A stretch of DNA of 64,000 nt. Origin: Bradyrhizobium sp. 195. Lineage in GTDB: Bacteria > Pseudomonadota > Alphaproteobacteria > Rhizobiales > Xanthobacteraceae. Below the pieces are notes generated by a model. That model did not search any database. It was not told where the DNA came from and worked only from the letters and a program-made list of their open reading frames with translations. A program made the position numbers and the translations under genes. Of this stretch, positions 26,327-33,776 are shown piece after piece. Within the stretch, counting starts at the first letter, position 1. Each line of letters starts with the position of its first letter. The DNA lies in assembly GCF_023101665.1 (NCBI RefSeq), contig NZ_CP082161.1:2294001-2358000 (forward strand). The letters run 5' to 3'.

Positions 26327-27991
26327 TCAGCGCCCGAAGCGCTTGGCCAGCATCTCTTTCAGGATCTGCCGCTTGATATTCTTGTTGGTGAGCACGCCGT
26401 CGTGCCACCAGAAGCCATCGGCCTTCATCTTCCCGGCGGCGCGGACGAAGCGTTCGGCGACCTCGGCGAAATCGGCGTCGGTGTAGTTGAGGCTGAAGAT
26501 CAGCCGGCCGGTGCCGACCCAGCTCAGTGCGAGACCCTCTGCGCGCAGGTAATATTGCAGCATCCAGTTGTAGCGGGACGGAATGGTGTATTTCACCGTC
26601 CAGATCGACGAGAAGTTGGCGAACCGCACCGGCAGGTCGGCGTCCGTCATCATCTGGTTGAGCTTTTCGGTGCGGCCATTCCAGGTCTCTTCGAGACCCT
26701 CATAGACCGCGCGAAAATTCGGGCTGGCGAGGCGGCTCAAGAACTCGTCCATCGCCGTCATGACGTAGGGGTGCGAGTTGAAGGTGCCGCGGGCGAAGCA
26801 GATGTCGGCGGGACGGTCGTCGCGGAAGCGGCGCATCAATTCCTTCTTGCCGCAGACCACGCCGACCGGCAGGCCGCCGGCGAGGCTCTTGCCGTAAGTC
26901 ACCATGTCGGCCTTGACGCCAAAGTATTCCTGGGCGCCGCCGGCAGCGAGGCGGAAGCCAACGAACACCTCGTCGAAGATCAGCACGATGCCGCGCTCGG
27001 TGCAGACCTCGCGCAGCTTCTTCAGCCATTCGGTGTAGGCCGTGCGGTCGAAATTGCCGCCGCGCGAGGAATCGACCAGCGAGGAATCGCCGGGCGCGTT
27101 GCCGTTCGGATGCAGGCCCTGGAGCGGGTTGACCAGCACGCAGGCGATGTCCTTGCGCGTACGCAGCACGTGCAGCGTCATCTCCGACATCTCGGAGAGC
27201 GTGTAGGTCTCGTGCGCGGCAATAGGGTTGCCGACACCGGGCTGCACGTCGCCCCACCAGCCGTGATAGGCGCCGGCGAAACGAACCAGATGCGTGCGCT
27301 TGGTGTGGTAGCGCGCCAGCCGCACCGCCTGCATCACGGCCTCGGTGCCGGACATGTGGAAGGAGACTTCGTCGAGGCCCGAGATCTGGCAGAGCCGCTG
27401 CACGTTCTCGAGGATGACGGGATGGTAGGGGCCGAGCACAGGACCCAGCGCATGCGCTCGCTTCTCCGAGCCCTCGATGCATTCCTTGTAGAAGTCATTG
27501 CCGAAGATGTTGACGCCGTAGGATCCCGTGAGATCGTACGAGGTGTTGCCGTCGACGTCCGTGACGGTGACGCCGCGCGACGATTCCATGAAGGTCGAAG
27601 TGCCCAGGTGCTCGCGCACGAGACGCGAGAACTGGAACGGCACGCGGTAGCTTTCGGTGAAGTGCAGGTCGGAGATCGTCTCTGCCGCTTCCTTCGTCAT
27701 CGCGCGGCCCTTCGGATAGCGATCGGCGTAGAGAGCTGCAAGGCGGAAGAAGGCGTCCTTGCGCTGCTTCACCACGTTGTCAGGCGCGCCGTCGCAACCG
27801 AAATATTGGTCCCCCGTGAACTCGTAGAACGGGAGCAGCTTTGCCACCCGCCGCGACATCTTGGAGTGCCCGGCGAGCGAGCGGTGCTTGGCGCGGGAGA
27901 GTTCGATCCGCGCCTTGAGCTTCGGAAGGACGGCGGCAGCGGACGCTGCGGCGGCCACGGACATCGAGAGAATCGGGAGTGTCGTTTCCAT
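26327..27991 (-). CDS. Class III aminotransferase-like protein with N-terminal extension
   Basis: 554 aa against about 430 for glutamate-1-semialdehyde aminomutase. About 120 N-terminal residues are extra, beginning with a short Ala-rich hydrophobic stretch (8-22). PLP-site landmarks are SGTEAVMQAVRLAR (214-226), AYHGWWGD (241-248), FDEVFVGFR (339-347) and the Schiff-base Lys368 in MVTYGKSLAGG. The fold-type I enzyme may transfer amino groups to a lipid or polyketide-like substrate, or act as an aminomutase. It is divergent from psd with only 35 bp between the start codons. Confidence 0.82.
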   Translation of the reverse strand: METTLPILSMSVAAAASAAAVLPKLKARIELSRAKHRSLAGHSKMSRRVAKLLPFYEFTGDQYFGCDGAPDNVVKQRKDAFFRLAALYADRYPKGRAMTKEAAETISDLHFTESYRVPFQFSRLVREHLGTSTFMESSRGVTVTDVDGNTSYDLTGSYGVNIFGNDFYKECIEGSEKRAHALGPVLGPYHPVILENVQRLCQISGLDEVSFHMSGTEAVMQAVRLARYHTKRTHLVRFAGAYHGWWGDVQPGVGNPIAAHETYTLSEMSEMTLHVLRTRKDIACVLVNPLQGLHPNGNAPGDSSLVDSSRGGNFDRTAYTEWLKKLREVCTERGIVLIFDEVFVGFRLAAGGAQEYFGVKADMVTYGKSLAGGLPVGVVCGKKELMRRFRDDRPADICFARGTFNSHPYVMTAMDEFLSRLASPNFRAVYEGLEETWNGRTEKLNQMMTDADLPVRFANFSSIWTVKYTIPSRYNWMLQYYLRAEGLALSWVGTGRLIFSLNYTDADFAEVAERFVRAAGKMKADGFWWHDGVLTNKNIKRQILKEMLAKRFGR

Positions 27992-28026
27992 GACAACAAG
28001 CGCTAATACTGTGAGCTGACAGATTC

Positions 28027-28890
28027 ATGACAGTCAAAGCCCTCATCGCCTCTTTCACCCAGCAGGAAGACCTCAACTTCCTGTTGACCAATCGCATCCC
28101 CCGCGCCGCGCTGACCCGCTTCATGGGCTGGTTCTCCAAGATCGAGAATCCGCTTGTGCGAGACTTCTCGATCGCGCTGTGGAAGCTGTTCTCCGACCTC
28201 GATTTGTCGGAGGCGCGCAAGACCCACTTCACCAGCCTGCATGACTGTTTCACGCGGGAGCTGAAGCCGGGCCTGCGGCCCTTTGATCCGGACCCTTCCA
28301 TCGTCGCCAGCCCCTCGGACGGTATCGTCGGTGCCCATGGTCGGATCGCCGACACCGAACTGTTCCAGGTCAAGGGCGCGCCCTATTCCCTGCTCGACCT
28401 CGTCGGCGATACCGCGCTGGTGGACCAGCACCGCAACGGCTCCTTCGTCACGCTGCGGCTGACCTCCAGCATGTATCACCGCTTCCATGCGCCCTATGAC
28501 GCGCATATCGAGCGCGTCACGCTGATCCATGGCGATGTCTGGAACGTCAATCCGATTGCCTTGAAGCGCGTCGAGCGCTTGTTCTGCAAGAACGAGCGTG
28601 CCGTGATCCGCACGCATCTGGCGACCGGCGAAGCGGTGACGCTGGTGCCTGTCGCGGCAATCCTGGTCGCGAGCATCCGCCTGCACTTCCTCGATATGGT
28701 GCTGAACGCGCAGACGCGCGGCCCGGTCAACTTCCCCTGCGACGTCAGCGTGACCAAGGGCGAGGAGCTTGGCTGGTTCGAGCACGGCTCGACCATCATC
28801 ATCCTTGCGCCCGGCGATTTCGCCTTCTGCGACGGCATCGCCGAGGGCACGCGCATTCGCGCAGGTCAAGCTCTGTTGACAAGAAAGTAG
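28027..28890 (+). CDS. psd: Phosphatidylserine decarboxylase proenzyme
   Basis: Makes phosphatidylethanolamine from phosphatidylserine at the inner membrane. 287 aa, the longer E. coli-type form rather than the short form usually found beside pssA in rhizobia. It self-cleaves between Gly254 and Ser255 in HGST, generating the pyruvoyl group. Asp98 (SPSDGIVGAHG) and His151/His154 (MYHRFHAPYDA) match the catalytic positions. No pssA is adjacent. It may be a second paralogue linked to the local lipid genes. A hairpin follows its stop. Confidence 0.94.
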   Translation: MTVKALIASFTQQEDLNFLLTNRIPRAALTRFMGWFSKIENPLVRDFSIALWKLFSDLDLSEARKTHFTSLHDCFTRELKPGLRPFDPDPSIVASPSDGIVGAHGRIADTELFQVKGAPYSLLDLVGDTALVDQHRNGSFVTLRLTSSMYHRFHAPYDAHIERVTLIHGDVWNVNPIALKRVERLFCKNERAVIRTHLATGEAVTLVPVAAILVASIRLHFLDMVLNAQTRGPVNFPCDVSVTKGEELGWFEHGSTIIILAPGDFAFCDGIAEGTRIRAGQALLTRK

Positions 28891-28918
28891 CCTTCAATCC
28901 GCCGCGTCCGCGGCCTAT

Positions 28919-28936
28919 ATCGTCCGTGGGGACGAT
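28919..28936. terminator. Hairpin after psd
   Basis: ATCGTCC and GGACGAT form a 7-bp stem with a 4-base loop, followed by TCTAG. The hairpin lies between the psd stop and the NUDIX start. Confidence 0.45.
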
Positions 28937-28956
28937 TCTAGACCACGGATTTGGTG

Positions 28957-29523
28957 ATGGCGCGGGCGCCGGTGATGGCGGCGGGTGGTATTGTGCTGCG
29001 GCGAGGCGCTGTGCCGCTGATCGCGGTCGTGCGCCAGCGCAAGCGCAACGAATGGGTTCTGCCCAAGGGTAAGCTCGACGACGGTGAGACGCCGAAGGAA
29101 GCCGCGCATCGCGAGGTGCTGGAGGAGACCGGCCACGATGTCGCCGTGCATGAATTTCTCGGCACCCTCGTTTACCAGTCTGGCGGGCGCTCGAAGGTCG
29201 TGCATTTCTGGCGCATGGAGGCCAATGGCGGTCCCGTCCGCAAGCTGATGAATGACATCAAGGCGGTTGACTGGCTGACGCTGGACGATGCGCTCGCGCG
29301 CCTGTCGCGCGAATATGAGCGCGCGTTCCTGACGCAGACCGGCCCGATCGCGCTCGCGGCAGCAGGACTGGCGTCTGCGTCCGCGCCGGAGACGACGCCA
29401 GCTGTGCCCGACGACATCGATGCAGCCTTGCGGACGCTGACACCGGCCGAAGCCGCCTCGGTCGACGAGCTGCGGCACGGTCTGTTGCAGAAGGTGAAGG
29501 CCTGGCTGCGCGGCGAGGCGTGA
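28957..29523 (+). CDS. NUDIX hydrolase
   Basis: 188 aa from the ATG at 28957 (a GTG and a TTG lie upstream in frame). The Nudix box is intact: GKLDDGE, then seven residues, then REVLEETGHD. Substrate can be nucleotides or diphosphoinositol-like compounds; the N-terminal GGIVLRRGAVPLIAVVRQ resembles DIPP/Ap4A-type members. The C-terminal 60 residues are an extra helical stretch (TPAEAASVDELRHGLLQKVKAW). Soluble, no partner evident. Confidence 0.9.
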   Translation: MARAPVMAAGGIVLRRGAVPLIAVVRQRKRNEWVLPKGKLDDGETPKEAAHREVLEETGHDVAVHEFLGTLVYQSGGRSKVVHFWRMEANGGPVRKLMNDIKAVDWLTLDDALARLSREYERAFLTQTGPIALAAAGLASASAPETTPAVPDDIDAALRTLTPAEAASVDELRHGLLQKVKAWLRGEA

Positions 29524-29587
29524 GCGCGCCGCGTGCTGGTCAAGGACAGCATCTGCAAGTCAGTGCATTGGCGGTAACGCCACAAGT

Positions 29588-29667
29588 CGTCATTGCGAGC
29601 GCAACGAAGCAACCCAGAATCTTTCCGCGGAGGGACTCTGGATTGCTTCGTTGCGCTCGCACTGACG
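29588..29667. repeat. CATTGCGAG-type inverted repeat S1
   Basis: CGTCATTGCGAGCGCAACGAAGCAA at the left is inverted as TTGCTTCGTTGCGCTCGCACTGACG at the right, read in parts of the 80-bp element. Related to S2 (51217) and S3 (62743). The 310-bp gap between the NUDIX and FecR genes holds only this and the next repeat. Confidence 0.85.
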
Positions 29668-29713
29668 GAGGACCCAGCGGGGTGAGGCCTATCCCTCCGC
29701 GCGTCGAAAACTT

Positions 29714-29801
29714 GTAGGGTGGGCAAAGGCGCACTCGCGCCGTGCCCACGTCTTCCAACAAGTATCCAAGGCGTGGGCACGCTGCGCTTTGCCCACCCTA
29801 C
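29714..29801. repeat. GTAGGGTGGGCAAA-type inverted repeat T2
   Basis: Same family as T1, with GTAGGGTGGGCAAAGGCGC on the left and GCGCTTTGCCCACCCTAC on the right. It lies 46 bp from S1, so two different families are adjacent here. Confidence 0.85.
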
Positions 29802-29833
29802 TCATCGTGCGGAAGCGACCGCCGCCTCGAGGG

Positions 29834-31303
29834 TCATCGCCGCTCCTTGTCCTTCGGAGCGGGCGGCGGCTTGCGCGGCGCGGCAGGGCGCTGCGCGGCG
29901 GGGAGGCGCTGCTGGAAGCCGCCGGGGCGCTGTAGGCCTGGCTGTTGAGCCGCAGGCGGCTGGCCTGGCTGCATGCCGGTGCGTGGCAGTTGCGGCTGTG
30001 GGCCGGGCTGCGGCACCACGCCCGGCTGCGGCGTGACTCCGCCAGGCTGCATTTGCCCGCCGCGTCGCGGCTGGGTTTGCACCGTGCCGTTCGGCAGGGG
30101 GCGTTGTCCGGGGCGCGCTGGACGCCCCGCGCCTTGCTGCTGGCCCGGCGGCCTCTCGCCCCGCTCCTGTCGGCCTCGCGGCTGTTGACCCTGACCCGCG
30201 CGCGGGTTGCCCGGCTGCACAGTGCCACCTTGTTGTCCTTGCTGGCCCTGCCGCTGCGGTGGCTGAGCGCCTTGCCGGCCCGGCGTGCCAGGCTGCTGCT
30301 GACCCGGACGATTGTTCAGGCCGGGCTGGCCGTTCGGCCGCTGCGGTTGCTGTCCCGGTACCGCGTTCGGCCGCAATTGTTGCTGCTGCGGCGGCTGGGC
30401 TGGCCGCGGAATGCGGCTGAGCGCGGTCGGATTGGCGCGGCGGAAGTCGCGCTGCTCGGTGACGATCTGGCGGCCCGTGGTTTGCGCCAGATGCACCTGG
30501 CCGACGAAGCCGCGGTCGCGCGCGATCTGCTGCGGCGCGATCGTGATCGGTACCGCGGCGAAGCGCATGATTCCGGCAGTGGCTGCGCCAGGCCGGATTG
30601 CAAAGCCGCTCGATGCTTGCGTGAGCGCGCCGAGCCGCGTGCCGCTGGTGCGGTCGTCGACGTCGATGTGACCGACGCGGCCGTCGGCGTCGGGATAGAG
30701 CTTGATGTTGACGTTGCGCGCGCTGTTCGCTGCCGCGCCTTCAGGCACGTCGATGACGCCGGTGGTGCCGCGGATACCGAGCGTCGCCGTCGGCGTCGTG
30801 ATCTTCATGTTGCCGGTCTTCGCCACCGCCGCCGCGACGAAGGCGACCGTGCCCTTGCCGACGTCGAAGATCCCGGAGTTCTGCTTGCCGCCATCCTCGT
30901 AAACGTAATTGTCGATGGTGATCCTGGCGCTGGCCGACAGATTGAACGTGGTCGCGTCGTTGAAGGTGATGCCGAGCGAGGAGTTCGACGAGGTCTGCAC
31001 GACGTCGTTGAGATAGATGTCGTCGCGCACGCGCAGCGGATAGGAATTCTTGTCGCGGATCACGGTCGCGATCCCCGTGACCGTCGCGACGTTGCCGATC
31101 GGCTCGACGGCCGTGGATTGCGCGTCTGGCGCGGGGGTAGGGGAAGCCGATGGAGTCGGGGAGGGATCCGGTGTCGGCTGCGCTTGTGGCTGCGCCTGCG
31201 CAAGCTCGATGGCATCGGATGCGAACGCCACGCTGCTGCCCGCCAGCGGCAAGGCCAGAGCAAACGCGAGGACGAAGCGGCGCCAAGCCACCAATGAAGT
31301 CAC
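29834..31303 (-). CDS. Exported FecR-domain protein with Pro/Gln/Gly-rich tail
   Basis: 489 aa from the GTG at 31303, chosen because the signal peptide (VLAFALALPLAGSSVAFA-S) follows 13 residues later; the upstream frame is not protein-like. The FecR domain (about 60-210) has NSSLGITFNDATTFNLSASARI and TPTATLGIRGTTGVIDV. From about 290 to the end it is a low-complexity tail of Pro, Gln, Gly and Arg. Such proteins are periplasmic and sometimes precede adenylate cyclases; none is adjacent. The tail is basic and could bind cell-wall material, by inference. Confidence 0.82.
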   Translation of the reverse strand: MTSLVAWRRFVLAFALALPLAGSSVAFASDAIELAQAQPQAQPTPDPSPTPSASPTPAPDAQSTAVEPIGNVATVTGIATVIRDKNSYPLRVRDDIYLNDVVQTSSNSSLGITFNDATTFNLSASARITIDNYVYEDGGKQNSGIFDVGKGTVAFVAAAVAKTGNMKITTPTATLGIRGTTGVIDVPEGAAANSARNVNIKLYPDADGRVGHIDVDDRTSGTRLGALTQASSGFAIRPGAATAGIMRFAAVPITIAPQQIARDRGFVGQVHLAQTTGRQIVTEQRDFRRANPTALSRIPRPAQPPQQQQLRPNAVPGQQPQRPNGQPGLNNRPGQQQPGTPGRQGAQPPQRQGQQGQQGGTVQPGNPRAGQGQQPRGRQERGERPPGQQQGAGRPARPGQRPLPNGTVQTQPRRGGQMQPGGVTPQPGVVPQPGPQPQLPRTGMQPGQPPAAQQPGLQRPGGFQQRLPAAQRPAAPRKPPPAPKDKERR

Positions 31304-31447
31304 GAGGATGTCCCGGTGAGAACGCGAGGCGAGATCGGGCGATATCAGCCGGATCAGGCTGAACGGCGGATGAACATGTGTTGCAAGGGAGGGGCGAGTG
31401 TTCAAAGGCCAGGCGAGGCTAGCGGTAGGGCTCGAATGTCTCGACGC

Positions 31448-31553
31448 CGTCATGGCCGGCTTGTCCCGGCCATCCACGCCTTGTTTTGCGGCACCAAGAA
31501 CGTGGATGCCCGGGACATCTAGCGCCAAGACGCGCTTCTGCCCGGGCATGACG
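31448..31553. repeat. CGTCATGGCCGG / CCCGGGCATGACG inverted repeat X
   Basis: The ends CGTCATGG and GCATGACG are inverted. Two hairpin arms (GGCCGGCTTGTCCCGGCC and GCGCTTCTGCCCGGGC types) differ in sequence, like a mosaic. It occupies part of the 289-bp gap between the FecR and DUF2147 genes. Confidence 0.65.
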
Positions 31554-31592
31554 AAGATTTGTGGGTGTGTTGGAGCTGACCCGCTCCGTGCG

Positions 31593-32375
31593 TCAGCTCA
31601 CCCGCTTCCAGGTCTGGCCGCCGCAGAACATGCCGCCGAAGGCGCAGCCCTGCACGCGCATCACGTTCGGGCCCTTCATGGCGATCGTGGAGTCGTAATT
31701 GCGGCCGGAGTCGGGATCGTGGATGCGGCCGCTCCACTTCGAGCCCTCGGGCTTCATGTTGATCAGGATGCGCTCGTTGCTATTCACGGCATAGCCGCAG
31801 AGATTGGCGCCGCACTGTTCGACGCGGACATTGCCCTTGTTCTCTTCGGTCGCCCAGACGCCGATCGGCGAGTTCGGCGCGGCCACCGGCGCAGCGGCCA
31901 CCGGAGCTGGAGCCGGCGCGGGAGCAACCGCGACCGGCGCGGGTGCAGGAGCAGGAGCCGCAGCGGGCGCGGGCTGCGTCGTGTTGTCGAGGCTGGCGGA
32001 TGGCGCGGCGGCTGCGGTCGTCACGGGCGCGGCGGGAGCAGCCGGTGCGGTCGCCTGAACCGGCGCCTGCTGCACGGGCTGCTGCTGCACCGGAGCCGGC
32101 GCGGGCTGCGCAGTCGTCGCCGGGGCCGGCGTGGTGTCGATGTCATCGTCCTTGGAGCCGCCGAGGCCCTTGAGGTCGATGTTGTTCAGCTTGATTGGCT
32201 TGTCCGATAGGCCCGGCGCGACGATGGTCACGCAGTTGAGCGAGGCACAGTTGCGCGGCGTCTCGATGCGGATGTGCTGGCCCTCGATCTGGAACGAGAT
32301 CGAATTGCCGCCGGCATGTGCGGCGGCGGTCGATGCGAGGAAGAGCGCGGTGGCGGCGATGGTGAGCTTGTTCAT
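31593..32375 (-). CDS. Exported DUF2147 protein, paralogue A
   Basis: 260 aa. Signal peptide about 1-21 (ATALFLASTAAAHA-G). An N-terminal module has SFQIEGQHIRIETPRNCASLNC, with Cys in a CX4C pair. A Pro/Ala/Gln linker (about 80-165) follows, then the DUF2147 domain with GVWATEENKGNVRVE, CGANLCGY, ILINMKPEG and CAFGGMFC. Six Cys in three pairs suggest disulphides in the periplasm. It is divergent from, and clearly paralogous to, the gene at 32571. DUF2147 proteins are of unknown function. Confidence 0.88.
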   Translation of the reverse strand: MNKLTIAATALFLASTAAAHAGGNSISFQIEGQHIRIETPRNCASLNCVTIVAPGLSDKPIKLNNIDLKGLGGSKDDDIDTTPAPATTAQPAPAPVQQQPVQQAPVQATAPAAPAAPVTTAAAAPSASLDNTTQPAPAAAPAPAPAPVAVAPAPAPAPVAAAPVAAPNSPIGVWATEENKGNVRVEQCGANLCGYAVNSNERILINMKPEGSKWSGRIHDPDSGRNYDSTIAMKGPNVMRVQGCAFGGMFCGGQTWKRVS

Positions 32376-32468
32376 GACAACCTCCGAAATTGCGCGGTCC
32401 CGGTATGGACCGAAAGTCGCTGGTGGATGAAGCGTGGTTCGACCCTACGCCCAGCTGCTCAGGTGTTC

Positions 32469-32484
32469 TGTGATGAGCATCACA
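32469..32484. promoter_or_regulatory. CRP-type palindrome TGTGA-N6-TCACA
   Basis: TGTGATGAGCATCACA is a perfect palindrome, matching the E. coli CRP consensus half-sites exactly. It is 94 bp upstream of paralogue A and 87 bp upstream of paralogue B, in the divergent gap. A CRP/FNR-family regulator could act on both. Confidence 0.6.
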
Positions 32485-32570
32485 ACGGTTCGCGAGCGCC
32501 TGGGTGAGGCAGCGCACATTCAGCCGTGGTCCTTGCGCCTAATCTCATCGCGACACGACAGGAGGCGCCG

Positions 32571-33425
32571 ATGACCCGGCTTGTGACTTCGCTTGGCACA
32601 TTGATCGCTTTGATGGCGGTCGTGCCCGCGGCCGAAGCCGGTTCCTATTCCTTCTCGATCGGCGGCCACCGCTTCCACGTCGAGGCGCCCAGGCGTTGCC
32701 GATCCGCGTCCTGCGTTTCGATTTCCTCCAATCGCAGCCTGCGGCCGACGGAGGATGTCGACACCAGGCCCGTTTCGCCGCCTGCGCCCGCGCCGGTCGG
32801 CCAAGTGCCGCAGCCGGTCTATCCAGTTGCTCCCGTCCGGCCGCCACAGGCGACCATTGTCGCGGCACCGCCGGCAGCTCCAGCCCCCGTTCTTGCCGCG
32901 ACGACGGCGCAGCCGGTTATGCCGCCGCCCGCGTCGCCACGGATTGAGTTGCCGCGCGTCGATCCGCCGAAGACTGTTACGCTCGATCCGCCGCGCATGG
33001 AGCCGCCGGTCGTTGCGCCGAGGATCGAGATCAAGCAGGCGGCACCGGTCGCACAGCGCAGCGACGACGCGCCGGCCTATTCGCCGCTCGGCGAATGGGA
33101 GAGCCTCGGTGCCAAGGGCACCGTTCGAATCGAACGCTGTGGACCTGCACTGTGCGGTTTCGCGCTCACGGAGGCGTCGAACCGGGGCGAGAGCGTGCTC
33201 GTCAACATGAAGCCGAAGACGCACGAGGTCTGGACCGGCAGCATCTACAGTCGTTCCAGCGGCAGTACCTATTACGGAAGGATGACGCTGAAGAGCTCGG
33301 GCACGCTTCATGTCGAGGCGTGCGCGATCGGCCGCTTCTGGTGCTCGAGCAATGACTGGATTCGGGTGGAGGAGCCGCGCGAGAAACTGATCACGGCATC
33401 GCCGCAGTGGGGCGCACGGTCGTAG
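32571..33425 (+). CDS. Exported DUF2147 protein, paralogue B
   Basis: 284 aa from the ATG at 32571 (AGGAGGCGCCG upstream). Signal peptide about 1-23 (IALMAVVPAAEA-G). Its architecture matches paralogue A: SFSIGGHRFHVEAPRRCRSASC, a long Pro-rich linker (about 65-165), then DUF2147 with GEWESLGAKGTVRIE, CGPALCGF, VLVNMKPKT and CAIGRFWC. The three Cys pairs have the same spacing in both proteins (CX4C, CX4C, CX6C). The linkers differ most, as expected after an old duplication. Confidence 0.88.
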   Translation: MTRLVTSLGTLIALMAVVPAAEAGSYSFSIGGHRFHVEAPRRCRSASCVSISSNRSLRPTEDVDTRPVSPPAPAPVGQVPQPVYPVAPVRPPQATIVAAPPAAPAPVLAATTAQPVMPPPASPRIELPRVDPPKTVTLDPPRMEPPVVAPRIEIKQAAPVAQRSDDAPAYSPLGEWESLGAKGTVRIERCGPALCGFALTEASNRGESVLVNMKPKTHEVWTGSIYSRSSGSTYYGRMTLKSSGTLHVEACAIGRFWCSSNDWIRVEEPREKLITASPQWGARS

Positions 33426-33501
33426 CGCGTCGATGGCGCAATGTTTTTCCCGCTCCTGCAAGAGGAGAAGGGAAGAGAGGTCTTCGAGGCGCTTGATGAG
33501 C

Positions 33502-33585
33502 CTAGATCATGCCGAGCACGATGGCGCCGACGAAGGCCATGGCGAGGTACGCGGTGACAACGCTCAGTCTCCCGGCGAACGTCAT
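33502..33585 (-). CDS. 27-residue single-span membrane peptide
   Basis: A short frame from an ATG preceded by GGGAGGGACCTC, a strong ribosome site. The product MTFAGRLSVVTAYL...GAIVLGMI is 27 residues: two positive or small residues, then a hydrophobic segment of about 20. It resembles the small hydrophobic peptides that recur in Bradyrhizobium genomes, from memory. It stands alone in the gap between DUF2147-B and the extensin-like gene. Too short for most gene finders. Confidence 0.6.
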   Translation of the reverse strand: MTFAGRLSVVTAYLAMAFVGAIVLGMI

Positions 33586-33776
33586 GAGGTCCCTCCCTCA
33601 ATGCGCACTGCTTACGCGCGCGACCTTATGGTTAACAGAAAGTGTCTTTCCGAAAAAGTCAGCCTTGCTGTCGCTCAGGCCGGCCGAGGTTTCGGCGCGC
33701 GCCGGCCGGCATGGTTAAAGAATCATGAAATCAACGTGTTGAAGAGTCTTTAAGTAAATTCACCGAACGTGCGTTC

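Noticed and set aside
31304..31549. Upstream extension of the FecR-domain gene
   Set aside because: It enters repeat X and is not protein-like. A signal peptide begins just after the GTG at 31303.
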